From Warburgia ugandensis (lineage: Eukaryota; Streptophyta; Magnoliopsida; Canellales; Canellaceae), in contig CP141136.1 of assembly GCA_035236585.1 (NCBI GenBank), forward strand, positions 48,811,136 to 48,875,135: 64,000 nt of DNA, in the 5' to 3' direction. Both the position numbers and the translations under genes were made by a program. The notes under the pieces are model-generated. The model saw nothing but the letters and a program-made list of their open reading frames with translations, made no database searches and was not told where the DNA came from. How positions within the stretch are numbered: position 1 is the first letter of the stretch; each line of letters begins with the position of its first letter. Of this stretch, positions 10,991 to 23,724 are shown piece after piece.

Positions 10991-13038
10991 GAGCTCTTGG
11001 GTGCCTCTAATGGCAGCCCAAAAGTCTTGGAGAAAACCAGTCGTGAAGCAGTGACCAAGGGGGGAAAACGTGGAGAGAAAACCATCCACGAAGCAGGTAT
11101 GCTCCAAAACTCCCCAAACCCATCTCACCCATAGTCCTAGGCTCAGTTTCCCTAGGTTTTTCCATGAAAAACCATGGAGAATAGGCCTCCAGGAGAGCCA
11201 CAAAGACCCCTAGGACGTCCCCAGGCCGCACTGGTTCGACAGGGTCGAACCAGGGTAACCTGAGGACGACCCAGGTCACTAACAAGTGGGACGATCCAAT
11301 AGGACCGTCCCACGTCGACGCAGGTCGACGCTGTTTGAAAAACCAAACGGGCGCGTCCAGGGACGCACCCGCTAAAGGGACGACGAGCGGCGTTGTTTCG
11401 CGCGTCTGCAGACGCGCCCGCTGAGGCACGCACCGCAGACGTGCAGCACGCTAGCATGCGTCATTTTTTTTGTTACTTCAGGAAGCTGGGCACACGTCGC
11501 AGACGCGCAGCGCCCTAGCATTCCTCCCTTTTTGTCTTTAAGACTATATGTACACACAATGTTAAAACGCTTATAACTTGAGATCTAGAGCTCCGATTGA
11601 GGCGCCGCAAAAGGCGTTGTGTCCGTATCGACGACGCGGACACATAAAAATCATAAAATCCCTAATCAAGGCCCAATAAAAGTAGGACATGACTCTTAGA
11701 ATAGGGTGGTGGCGCGTGACTACTAGAACTCTGGAAAACTGAGAATACGAAGGCCTAATTAGGACCTTAGGACACCCATAGGCATGGGGATGGACCCCTA
11801 ATGCCTAAGTAATAAGACCCAAATACTCTAAACCCATCAAAGATAGGTTAAACTAACCTTGAGTCCGCAAACCATGTTCAATAGTGTACGAGGACAAGAG
11901 GGTTAACGCGACCTAGTCAGGTAGGTGCTCTATCACTATTAGATTCTTTTAAAAGAAGTATTGTTATTTGAGAACATATGTTTTAGATATATGATTTGAT
12001 TTTCATGTGATTTGTATGAATAAATTCAGCATGCATGTTAAATGCTTTATACATAGCCATGTTTTGGAATGACTGCATATACATTATGTACATACATGTG
12101 TTGCAAACAAGTGCATGCATTGCATGATTTACATACTTACAAAGATTGCATGTCCTTGAGGGTTGCCAAAAGATGCTGGAGTGCCGAGGGCCAGGCAGTT
12201 GTGAGGGACCCAAAAGAGGACAAGTTTTAACAAAAGGTTTTGACTTATCTTATGTGATTTGGGCAAGTAAGCCCGTGGGTGCTATGCCGAGGGGTCTGGG
12301 TTGGCCACCCGGCCTCTACCACTAATAGGTGGATGGGTACCACGCCCAAAAAGAGGCAAGTCCCTACGTCGACTGCATGTGGTACAGGGGGCTACCACTG
12401 GTGTCACGCAAGACGGGTTGGCGTGTCATAGGCCCCGTGGAGGCTATGACCAAGTGTCCTCAAGTACCCGGGGACCACACGGAGAGGAGGTCGTGGGCAT
12501 AGTGGACCCTATGGTTTGATGAGTTATGTGCATTTCATATAGCATGACATGAGGTTGGTCGACCATACCATACTAGGGGTCCATGAGTTGGACTCCATGA
12601 GGCATCTATTGCATATCATGATGTCATCAGATATATGATACTTTCACTTTTGGAATTATGTGATATTTTAAGTTATGAGAATTTTAGTTGATTATGGATT
12701 CTTATACTGATATCAAACTCGAGTATTCAAACATACGCATATTTTGAAATTGATTATGGATTCTTGTACTAATATTGAACTCGAGTATTCAACATACGCA
12801 TGTTTTGAATGAATGAGCATATGATTTTAAAACATCTCATGCATTTATAAAACTAGTAGTGATAGGCCCTACTAAGTATATTATATACTCACTCAATCCT
12901 CAACATTTTTCAGATACAAAGTAAATACCTAAGGGCAAGGGACATTTGTATTAGGAGACACAGGCTAAGTACAAGTAAGTAAACCCCTATCTTATCTTTC
13001 AATGTTACTTGATTGTAGTTACTCTCTAATAGCTGGGG

Positions 13039-13392
13039 CTGTGACTAACACTTTCTTGGGAACATTATTGATTTAAAACTTTGCCATGACTAAATAGATT
13101 GAGAATGTGTTTCACACTCGGGGTTTTTATTGAAGGTTGTTTTCCAAATGAAAAAGAATTTCATGCATTTCATATTTATAAAACAAGAGATCTCGCCTTT
13201 TTATCAACATTGCATCTGTGACTAACACTTTCTTGGGAACATTATTGATTTAAAACTTTGCCATGACTAAATAGATTGAGAATGTGTTTCACACTCGGGG
13301 TTTTTATTGAAGGTTGTTTTCCAAATGAAAAAGAATTTCATGCATTTCATATTTATAAAACAAGAGATCTCGCCTTTTTATCAACATTGCAT
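13039..13392 (+). repeat. Perfect 177-base tandem duplication in L2 LTR
   Basis: Copy 1 (13039-13215) and copy 2 (13216-13392) appear identical base for base, each running from CTGTGACTAACAC to CAACATTGCAT. A single unit is present at the matching place in the other L2 LTRs. Identity between the copies implies the duplication is much younger than the surrounding insertions, or an assembly artefact. Confidence 0.9.
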
Positions 13393-16287
13393 CACTTAAA
13401 AACCCGGGTCGTGACAAAATCAAATCTAGACCCTAGGAACGATTGTGAACTTCACATTCCAATTATGGATTCATCTAAACTCCAAATTAAAATCGGAAAG
13501 AAGTTATGGAAAGCTTACAACATTTATTTTCTTCTGAAATCATAACATTTAGAAAATTCTTCATGAAACTTTATGTATTTAAGAATTAAGCTTCTAATTT
13601 TCATAATCTTCAAGATCTGAGGGGGATCTGATTTACTAATGATATAATGTTGGAATAAAGTGATATCCATTACTTATTTGGACAGATCTAAGATAAATTA
13701 AGCGATCTACCCTTTATAGTAGAAAAACCTTAAAAATATAAGGGAACCCACTTGATCAATAAGATCAAGTATGATCAAACCTTTCGAATGGATTGAATGA
13801 ATGATATTATGATGGAATCCATTGAGATCATGGATTGACTATGACCAAAAACAAAAGGATATGATCTTGGACCTTAATAGAGTAAAAGTTCTAAAATTAA
13901 TTAAAAGGAAAAGATCTAAGATCTAATGGTTGGATCATAAGTAAAGGTTTCTAATAATCTTAATATAATTAGTTTCATTGTCTTTTATTTGATAATAGTA
14001 TTGTAAATGTGATTTATATTATAAAGCATGATAGTTCTTAAATTTTAGCATGCTATGTTCTATATGTTATTAGATTGTTATATTAGCTTGATAGATTTAA
14101 TTATCTTAGGACCATTTGAAGTTTAAGCATGGTTCCATTATATTATTAGTCAAATTTCATGTATTTTATAAATTAGGATCCATGTTAGTATAATAGAGTA
14201 TAAATGCCTTTAGAATGAGATAGATGTACAATTCTCTTATTATTTAAAGTGTATGATTATTTGAATTGTCAACGTATAGTACAAGCATCTTAATTGTCTT
14301 TAAGCTTAGTAGATATAATTGTTTAATTAGTGGTTATGTCTCAATATTCATAAATAACCAAAAAAGAAAATCTAATGCAATGGAGATTCATGGACAATTA
14401 AGTTGAGTGAATGACTTGGACTTAATATTAGTAAGGGCTATAGTTAGTAAGATAACATTAGGATTATCAAATCCTTGGCCCAAACTAGGAGAATAATAAA
14501 CACCATGAATGATATTTTAAATGTTCATGCACTTAATTAAAATCAATTAGAAAGAGTACTTAGGGTTAACATGCTCATAGGAACCTTATGAAAGGTTGAG
14601 CTAAGGTCACTCTAGTGAATGTTGAACATGGTGGTTAAGGGGGTTTTCTAATAGAGCCTTGCCGTTCCCCTGGCTTCCATTGATGTTTATGAGGTCTAAA
14701 CGCTTCCCTATATGAGGATTGAAGTAACCACTTTGTGTTCACGCATTTAGCTAGTAAGCTTTAGCCAATTGGAAATAAGAGGAGTTTAGACTTAGGCTGA
14801 AATAAGTTATCTTCAGCCAGTAAAACATTAATTGGTTGAATAGTAATAATAAGAGCATAAATGGTTAATAAATTATCTAATCCTAAAAAAATTGTAAGTA
14901 AGATAAGGATGATCAAATAAGATCCATAGGATCTTAAATGATCAAGAATAATAACAATAATAACAATGTATTGTACTTAGTATGCATGTTTATTAGTATG
15001 TATGCTATAGATCAAATCTAGATCATTAGATTAGATAATCCAAACCCTTGATCAAATATGATTCAAGGAAAAGAACTAGGATCGAAGATGATTCAAGGAA
15101 AAGAACAAGAATAGATTGTTGATCAAAGGATCGATGAAAGATCAAGATCAAAGAGATGGATACACAAAGACTTAGAGATAGAAAATAATTAGATCTGAAA
15201 GGTTAGAAGATCATTCTAACCATCAAAGCTATTGATCAATAGGATAAAATACTATCTGAGGAAGATAGATTATATGGATGATAGGAACACAAGATAGATC
15301 TAGATCCCTTATATCAAAGGATAAGATTTGATAAAGAATATAAATAGAAGATTATCCACAATTGTACAAATATTGATATTTTGTATGGATTTACATATTT
15401 CATACATCAATTAGGATCATGGAAAGTTTGAAGAGATGAATCACTACTTGAAGGTAGGAGGATCTTATGAATGCATTATGATGAATGGCATAGTAAAATG
15501 CCTTATGATATAGCATGATGAGATGCCGGGTAATCATGGATTACCAATAGTACGTAAACGAGGGAGTATTTCCAACAGAGTCTGGATAATTTATCACCTC
15601 AACATAAGTTGGATATAATTATGTTTTAAGATATTAACTATTTTTCATAGTTTTGGCCATATGTATATATCTATACACAGCATATCATATGTATGTGGAA
15701 GGATGTACATATATGACAAAGTAAAGAGATTTCTCCATGAGTATGAATAAGGGGATTATGAAGTATTAGGATTACACCGTCAAAGTTTTATGCTTCTTGA
15801 AATTCCCTACCAAGCATAGTTTTCTGAGATATTGTAAATGTTTCAATGGTTACAATATCTTAGATACAGAGAAGGAGAATTAGGAGCTCAAGACTTAAGA
15901 AGACTTGGAAGAATAATCAATCAGGATATATTCCTTGAAGACATGTATTTTTATTTGAGAGCATTGTATTGTATTGAGAGTTTTTAATGTATGGTGAGGT
16001 TTGAAATTTGGATTATGTAATTTTGACAAGTATTGTACTAATACCGGGTTGTACTATGAACCACTTGATGGATTCTAGAATTTAATAAAAATGGATTCCT
16101 TCAATGGAATTTTATCTTGTACAAAAGTTCTACTTATGTTATGTATGAAGTTATGACTTGGGTTTTTCAAAACAAGTTTTAAAGAAAAGAATTTTCGCTG
16201 CTTTGTTTTGCAAATTTTTTTACTACTAAGGGCCTTGTCTTTGGAAAATATATTACAAAATGTGTTACAAAAACCCGGATCATCACA

Positions 16288-18480
16288 CAGATTGTACTTA
16301 AGAAATTCAGTGCCACGATAATCAAGAACAAAGACAATGAATTAGCGAGTTTGCGTTGATTACCAAAAATTGAATGTAGTCATGAGGAAAGACCACTTTT
16401 CTCATTACTTTATATACCAAATACTTGAGAGGTTAGCTGAACATAGTTATCACTATTTTCTTGATCATTGTTTCGGTTATTAGTAGATTCTTATAGCACT
16501 TGAGGATCAAGTGAAGACCACCTTCACTTGCCTTTTTCCAAAGGTGTATGTTGAGCATATTTTTTGATATGGTAGAAAGGTTTATAGAGGTGGTTGTGGA
16601 TGACTTCTCTATATTTGGGTCTTCCTTTGATTAGTTCTTGCACCATTTGAAATCAGTTCTTATAAGGGATGAGGAGAATAACTTGGTATTGAACTAGAAA
16701 ATGTACAATTTTATTGTACAAAATGGTATCGTTGTAGGCCACATAATATCACATAATGGTATAGAGGTAGATAAGGCCAAAGTGGATTTAATAGCCAACC
16801 TTCCTCCACTAAAGACAGTGAAAGAAATCAGTTATTTTCTAGGTCATGTGGGATTCTACAAGAGATTCATCAAGGATTTTAGCAATATTGCCATGCAACT
16901 CATGATTTATTCACAAAGAAGGCTTCTTTTGACTCTATGAGGACTATAGAAAAGCATTTGAGGGCCTAAAGGATGAATTAACCTCTGCACCTATTATTCG
17001 ACCGCCTAACTAGAGTGCACCATTTGAGATAGTGTGTGACACTTTGGACTACCTGATCGAAGTTGTTTTGGGCCGGCACGTTGAAAAACTCTCCCATGCA
17101 ATATACTATGCTAGTAAAACACTCAATGACATACAACTCAACTATTCGACCACAAAAAAAGAGTTATTGGCTGCCATGTTTGCACTAGACAAGTTTAGAT
17201 CTTAATTGTTAGGCTCTAAAGTCAAAGTATACTCAGATCATGCAGTTCTCAAATATTTCGTTTTTAAGAAGTATGTAAAACCTAGGTTGATTCATGGAAT
17301 ATTATTGCTACAAGAATTTAACCTAGAAATTTAGGACAGGAAAGGATCTAGAAACATTGTAGCAAACCACTTATCTAGATTAGTGGTGGAGCACACTAGT
17401 GACTATGTGCCTATAATTGAATCCTTTATAGATGAATAGTTAATGCAATTTCTCTATTATCTTCGTATGGAGATATAGTGAACTATCTTGTTTTGCAGGA
17501 TAAATGCCTAGTCATTGGACCAAACAAGATAGAAAAATATTTATGACCGAGGTTAAATACTTTAGTTGGGGCGACCTGTACTTATTCAAGTACTATCCTG
17601 ATTAAGGAGATTCATACTAGATAATGAGTATAATAAAATCATCTCCTTCTATCATGATCATTCTTGTAGGGGTCACTTTAGCTGTTGAAAGACAAATGCA
17701 AAAATTTTACAGTGTGGTTTTTATTGGTTGACAATTTTTAAAGATTCCCATGCTCATTAAACATGTACTAAGTACCAAAGATTAGGAAGTCTCAGGAGGA
17801 GAGACATAATGCCCTTAAATCCCATCCTTATTATATAACCTTTTGATGTTTGGGCATAGATTTCATCGAGCCCTTTCCTAATTCCTTTAGGTATTTGCAT
17901 ATCCTAGTGGGAGTGAACTATGTGTCCAAGTTGGTGTAGGCCATACTATGGAAAACCAATGACCACAGGTTAGTGGCCAAATTTTTAAAGGAAAATATAT
18001 TTGCAAGTTTAGTACTCCACATGCCATAATTAGTGATGAGGGTACACACTTTTGTAATAAATTGTTCGAAAATTTAATGAAGAAGTATGGTTTCCAACAT
18101 AGAATAACTACCCCATATCACCCCTAGCCATTGAGCAAGTACAGGTATCCAATAGGGAAATTAAGCATATTTTAGAGAAAATAGTCAATTTAAGTAGAAA
18201 AGCCTTGGCTATGAGACTCACTTGCACTTCATGGGCCTACCGTACTCGTATAAAACTCCTATAGGCATCTCACCCTGCTACTTGATCTATGAGAAGGACT
18301 GCCACTTACCAGTAGAGTTGGAAAGCAAGGCCTGTTGGGCTATCAAAAAGCATAATTTTGAGTTAGATGTTAATGGGACCCACCGAAAACTCCAACTCAA
18401 TGACTTGGACAAGTTGAGAAAAGATGCATATGAATCTACATGTTTATACAATGACCGAATGGATGTTACCTGTGATTGAT
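16288..18480 (+). mobile_element. Athila-like element A, pol (RT, RNase H, integrase remnants)
   Basis: Continues element A's pol after the L1 insertion. RT begins with IVLKKFSATIIKNK (16292-16335) and a VDYQKLNVV block; the catalytic motif appears as VVVDDFSIFG (about 16590-16620). 'GHVGFYKRFIKDFS' lies near 16845-16885. RNase H covers about 17020-17400, with SKTLNDIQLNYSTTKKELLA and YSDHAVLKY. The integrase zinc-binding region is near 17640-17770 and the core near 17840-18130. The C-terminal part, with SYKTPIGISPCYLIYEKDCH and the ELDVNGTHRKLQLNDLD block, lies at 18222-18479. Domain order and wording are those of the Athila lineage. The copy is clearly broken and old. Confidence 0.88.
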
Positions 18481-20724
18481 AAATCTCACAGAAATCCTTC
18501 AAACTGGGACAAAAGGTCTTATTGTATAATTCTTGATTGCATCTATTTCTTAGAAAACTCATATCTCAATGGATTAGACCTTGTGTAGTATGCTCCATCT
18601 ATCCTCATGGGGCCATCGAGATAAAGAAGGATGGCAAAATCCTCAAAGTTAATATATAAAGGCTTAAACTTTTCCTAGAGCTGATTAACCCTAAGGTCGA
18701 AGACATATTATCAACTTACAGATCACATTCATTGCAGTCATCTTCACATCTAGCTGAAAACATAGACCATAGCGCTCACTGGGAGCAACCATAGAGACTT
18801 TTAGAGTCTCAATATTCTACATCATTCTATTAGCATATAGGGTCCTATTTTTCCAAACATTGAGGACAATGTTTAGTTCATGTTCGGGGGTGTAGAAGTA
18901 CATAGAGATTATGACCTTTCTTGTGTTTTTCAAAAAAAAGTTTTGAGGTAGATTTCCTTTACTATGTTGATAATTGGATTTTCAGATACTTAGTAATTCT
19001 ATTGCTTTAACCTCTTAATGGTAGTGCATGTGACTAGTTTTACAAGTTGCTCATGTGTTGAAGCATTTTACGAAAGTTAATTCTTGGAAAATATTTACAC
19101 ACATCGCATAGTCCAAACTAATAGAAAGATGTGACTTAGAGACATTGAGAAAAATTAGTCAAGACCTATAACCAAGTGAGTTTTAGAGACTATCTTCTTT
19201 CAGAGAGTTATAAGTATTTCCACCTTTTCTTTAGCGTACATAATTTTAGTGTGATACTATTATCTTTGTTTTAGTTAATTGCTAGAAATAAATAGGAATA
19301 ATAGCTTTATTTCCAAAAAATTTATTGAATCTAATTGGCTTTAAGAAACCTAGGGAATTATATAGGCCATCCTTGTTCAACTCAAAGAAATAGAACCCAC
19401 CCAATATATTATACCACTAGTTAGCCCCTTAAGCCTATTATTAAGCCTTTTCTTTCTTAGCCCCACATACCCTAACCTAGAGAAACCCAGTAAAAATCCA
19501 TTACCCATTTTCAAAAACGAGTAGAGTTGGTAGGAAAAATTCAAAAAGGACAAAAGGTTAAAGAAGTAAAAAACACTAAAGTTTTTTGTTTCAAAGAAAT
19601 CAAAAGGGAAAAAAGAAATATAAAAAATAGAGAAGAAAAATTGAAAGAAAAAGACAAGAGTACAAAAGATATTCACTTCAGTATAGTCTAAGTAAAGTTG
19701 TCCAAGAATCAAAAGAAGACCTCTACTCAATTTTGAAGCTTTAAATCCTTATACCCTTCTTTTCCGAACTTATCCCTAGCCTACATTTCATCCTATTTAA
19801 AGAACAATGGATCTTAGATAGAAATTAACATTAATGAGGATATAAAAGAAGGAATTAAGGTAAACTACTACTAACATTCTTAGTAATAACACCTACTCTA
19901 AGGGATCACTTTCCTTTGTCTCTTCAATGCTTAAAATTTTATGTGAACCATTAGCCTTGTTGGATCTAGTCATTGAGAGAAGTATGTTTAAACCCTTTCT
20001 ATGATAGCTTCATTTTTTAGAGTATACATGTGAGAATTGAGATCTAAACATATTTTTAGTGGAATATAAGCATATCTAATTAGAAGTCCTTATTTGTGTA
20101 GCTATACACACATACACTTCGAGAAATAATAATAATAATATAATGAATTTAGAATGTGGATAATTTGTAGAATTGACATTCCTTCTAAGTTGTCGTTCTT
20201 TTATATGAAATATGTGAGAGTTTTGGACTTGATGAACAATATTCTATTCACATGTTAATGAGAGATTTACAACTTTCTAAGTGACTTCTTTTTGAGTGAC
20301 AAGTATATATTGTGAGAATAGAAGTCAAAGCATACATTTGGATGGTGATTTAGGTTATATTCTATATAGAGGCTATACACTCACCTTCCAAAGTTCAAAA
20401 GAATAATCTAATATCTTTAACATAAGGGTAAGATTTTGAACTTTTTTGTTCATCTTTATTAACAACCTAATGTTAATTTTTTTAATTTAAGATAATAGGA
20501 TAAATTGTCTCAGATGGATAAAGGACTTGCATAAACATTTTAAGAATTTCGTGGGTATCTTCACCGTAAACACTCACAAGGCCTAACTCGTCTACTAGGG
20601 GTATCCTATGGGCTTAACGGTTTGTTACATGTGCTAAATGCAATCGTGAGTACCTACAAGAAAGGTAACTAGCTATTTTCTTTTTTAATTTTTCACAAGT
20701 TTTGCTTGAAGTCTGTAAAATGCT
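18481..20724 (+). mobile_element. Element A, 3' noncoding region
   Basis: Noncoding stretch between pol and the 3' LTR. It holds the Athila-typical block 'TTGAGGACAATGTTTAGTTC' (18863-18882) and an A-rich purine tract (19540-19680), and it aligns along its length with 59890-61500 in element D. An antisense ORF of 117 codons at 19377-19730 is phenylalanine-rich because it is the complement of the purine tract. I see no supported gene. Confidence 0.7.
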
Positions 20725-20734
20725 AGTTGGGGGC
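20725..20734 (+). other. Polypurine tract of element A
   Basis: AGTTGGGGGC immediately precedes the LTR start TGTGATAAGTG at 20735. The matching place in element D is 61505-61512. Confidence 0.65.
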
Positions 20735-23724
20735 TGTGATAAGTGTCTAATTTTGTACCAAAATCACCTAATTAGTTACTCATGTATGATAACTTATAGC
20801 ATAAATTAGGGTTTTGTCAAAAATTATAACACAGGCATTTTTGACCTAAAAGATAAATTTTTTGATAATTTATAGGTCCAAAGGCTAATCTAGGGTAAGT
20901 ATGTAAATAGTCATAATTTTTTAGGATTTATTTAGAGTTTTTTACTTTTATATGAAGCAAGATGATGATCTGACGACCGTGATCGATCTAGATAAAAATT
21001 GAAGATCAAGATCAAAAGATCAAATCAAGGCCCAAATTTCATCAATCCAACATGAGATCAAGGATCAGAATCACCTTAAGGCACCAAAAAGTGGAATTGG
21101 AGAAGTCAAAGGTGGCTGAATAGGCCCATGCACAAGCCATGCAAAGTCCACCCCCTTTGCATGCGATTTACTCAAGCCACCTACCCATATACAAGCCATG
21201 AAGAAGGTGACAAGCAAAGGACTTAGGCAGCCATCAAAACCAAGAGGGTTCAGTCACCAATCCTTGCTAAAAGTGCCCCTATAGCCAACCATGAAGCCCA
21301 GACAAATGAGCTCTCAAAGCAAGCCATCAAGCCACATGAGCGAAGCTACATAGAAGGCCATGATTAGAGGAAAATCTAAAGAAATGTCCATAGGATTTTA
21401 AGGGTTAGCTTGAAGATAATTGAGGACAAATCCACTTGTGTAAGGTAGTAAGTGGACCAATAGAAAGATACAACTTCATTTTTCTTATTTTTCTATGACT
21501 TACTCACTTTTTGTCTCATTCCACCTCACCATAAAGGATTAATACGAATTTCACATTCCCACCAGCGAGTCCCACCTTCCTAAACTCCCACTTCAACTAG
21601 CCAACCAATCTTAGAGTACCACCTAACCTATCCAACCAATTCCCACCTTCATAGGAAACCACCTTACTCCACCTCATCACCCTATCCTCACCATCCACTC
21701 ATCATCCAAGGGCTGCCATCCTCCTTATCTTTTTATTATCATATCTCTCCCACCCCATGGGAATTCCACATGAAAATAAAAGGGGGAGATGCCTCTTTTC
21801 TAGAAAAATGGTGCTCCCAAGATTGGTTGGTCCAGTCACAAGTTACCATATTTCCCCCTCCTTCCCAACCCTTATTTCTTTGGTCCTCACACTCCAAATC
21901 TTTCCCATGATTTTACCTTTTCCTTACCATAATTCCACATGAAAATCTTTAAGGAAAGGAGCTACACATCTAGATCCTACAAAGTAGAAGACTCCTTCCC
22001 ATTCCATTCCTCTAAGATGAACAATCCTTGCATGCCACCTACACCCCTTGATCTTTCTTTCCACTCTCACATTCTATCTCTTTACTTCTTTCTTTCTTTC
22101 CTAACCACTTTACATATCATTTAATCCCCACCTCATTCCCACCTTAGGATCATAGTCTAACCAACTTAGAAGGTCAACATGCCTATAAAAAGTCTTAGGG
22201 TTCATCAACATGAGGTATCTTTTGGGTGGAGAGAGGGTTCTAAAAAAGTGGCGCCTCCCTTCTCCTTGAAGAATTCCATGATTTTATCTTTTGAGAATTC
22301 AACTTTGATGCAGCCTTCATCCCATACACATATTCACTTTGGATTTCAAGTCTTCTACGTTTTTGGGCTATGTTTCTTTTATGTTCCATGCCATTTTCTT
22401 CATTAAAAGGTAGGTTTCTTTCCTTGGTCTTTCATCTTGTTTGCTTAAACTTTGGTTCCATTAAGTTCTAGCTTACTCTCTTTAAGATTTACCTTGTTTT
22501 CCATTGGATTTTCCATTGATTTTCATGCTTATTGGAGTAGGAGGGACTAGAGGAACTTTATTTTGGGTTTTATATTTTGTAAAGCTTGGTGCACACACAA
22601 TAACATGGTGCCACCATCCTTATAATCTACCATTAATACATTGACATTTTGAAGATTAATGTTTCCATATTTTGTTGATAAATTCTAGTGATCTTTTATG
22701 TTTACTTGTTTACATGTTATTAATTTGATTGTTTATCATTCAAGCAACTTTAGTAGTGCATCTTAAACAAGCCTTTGACTCAACCAAAACCACCTTTGTC
22801 CCATTTTCACAACCCTTGGGCTGCACACATTTTGTTGAGGGGTTTTTGTTGTTAATTGTGAGAGTTTAGTGGATGATTGTTGAAGTGTTAGAGTGTTGCT
22901 TAATTCATGATATTTTAGGGTTAGTTTATTTCAATTATTGATTAAAGCTAGATTTGATTGTTTGCATTTGTTGAGCATCAGAATTAGATTTCATTATGTG
23001 TCACATGTCATGAGTTATATGTTATTTATTTATTTTTCTAACTTAAGTTCTTCTTCAATTCTGTCCATGCCCATTCATTACTACCATTTACACCTTTTAG
23101 CACCATACTTGCTAGTTTTCATAAGTGGGAATCATACTTGAATCATGTGCCCCAATCTAGGTTCATGCACATAATTCTAGATGCATTTCCTTAGAATTGT
23201 TGCATAGTATATTATTAAATTCATTGCTTACGAAGTGGTTGAATTAGTCTTGCCTATTAGTTCTATTAACTTATTATATGTTATTAAGAGATTTTCAAAT
23301 TTTTATGTTAAGAAAGTTTAGTTTAGGAAATTGGTATATTTGTTGCCTAATTTCCTTATAGTAGTTGCCTTATTTAGATTTGCAAAGATTCCAAATTTCA
23401 TGCTAGAAAATTAATTTAAGCAAGTTCTAAATTTAGAAGGTTTTAATCTTAGGAAAGTTTTATTTTTAGAAAGTGTGTTTTTAAGAAAATTTCTAAGTTT
23501 AGCATGTTTCACTTTTAGCATATTTTCATAGTCCATGTTTAGATTTATGTTAAGTTTCCATCCTTAGTTTAGGATAAAATCTCACTTTCTTTGGCTAGGT
23601 TAAGTAATTTAAGGAAGAACCCACTACTATCACAAATTCGTTTGGTTCCTTGTGGGGTCAACCTCCATTGGATGAATTACTACAACTAATTCATGCTCTT
23701 ATGTGTTTGAATTAAAAAATCACA
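20735..23724 (+). repeat. Athila-like 3' LTR of element A, about 3.0 kb
   Basis: Begins TGTGATAAGTGTC after a polypurine tract and ends AAAAAATCACA. The next base (23725) is the interrupted integrase sequence of element B on the opposite strand, which fixes the right boundary. It contains a TATA-like site at 22184-22191 and long AT-rich noncoding sequence. The opening 230 bases resemble 48125-48350 and the start of D's 3' LTR at about 61513. The matching left LTR of A is not seen in the window. Confidence 0.78.
22184..22191 (+). promoter_or_regulatory. TATA-like site, element A LTR
   Basis: TATAAAAA about 1.45 kb into the LTR, after a long C/T-rich leader region. Position and sequence fit a retrotransposon promoter. 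There is no second copy for comparison. Confidence 0.4.

Larger units (their letters stand above)
10555..13416 (+). mobile_element. L2 solo LTR nested in L1 right LTR
   Basis: A 2.86-kb LTR starting TGTAATGACTCC and ending CCCGGGTCGTGACA, flanked by the perfect duplication AAATC (10550-10554 and 13417-13421). The flanking L1 sequence reads straight across the site when compared with 5505-5520. No second LTR or interior is present, so this is a solo LTR, the usual product of recombination between an element's two LTRs. Regions in order: a U3 module shared with other copies (10600-10800), a hairpin-rich part (10880-10955), a TATA-like site, a GC- and CpG-rich core (11200-11530), an AT-rich remainder, and a 177-base tandem duplication near the end. 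Confidence 0.92.
4056..16287 (+). mobile_element. L1 element: long-LTR, near-interior-less Tekay-like retrotransposon
   Basis: A complete insertion bounded by the 5-base duplication CAGAT (4051-4055 and 16288-16292) inside the pol of element A. Parts in order: left LTR 4056-8995, primer site 8998-9010, short interior to 9066, polypurine tract 9067-9079, right LTR 9080-16287. The right LTR is interrupted by an L2 solo LTR. LTR ends are TGTAACAACC and CATCACA. The interior is only 84 bases and cannot encode gag or pol, so mobilisation must have relied on proteins from a related element. By eye the LTRs differ by roughly a tenth over the first 200 bases, so the insertion is old. Confidence 0.88.
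9080..16287 (+). repeat. L1 right LTR, interrupted by L2 solo LTR
   Basis: Homologous to 4056-8995 throughout, apart from the L2 insertion at 10555-13416 and one shorter stretch. It starts TGTAACAACCCC and ends CCCGGATCATCACA, followed by the duplication CAGAT at 16288-16292. A TATA-like site lies at 9636-9643. It contains no genes. Confidence 0.87.

Noticed and set aside
19377-19730. Antisense ORF of 117 codons in element A's 3' region, with a shorter partner at 60559-60777
   Set aside because: Phe-rich composition follows from the A-rich purine tract on the sense strand, and the two ORFs share no clear protein similarity.
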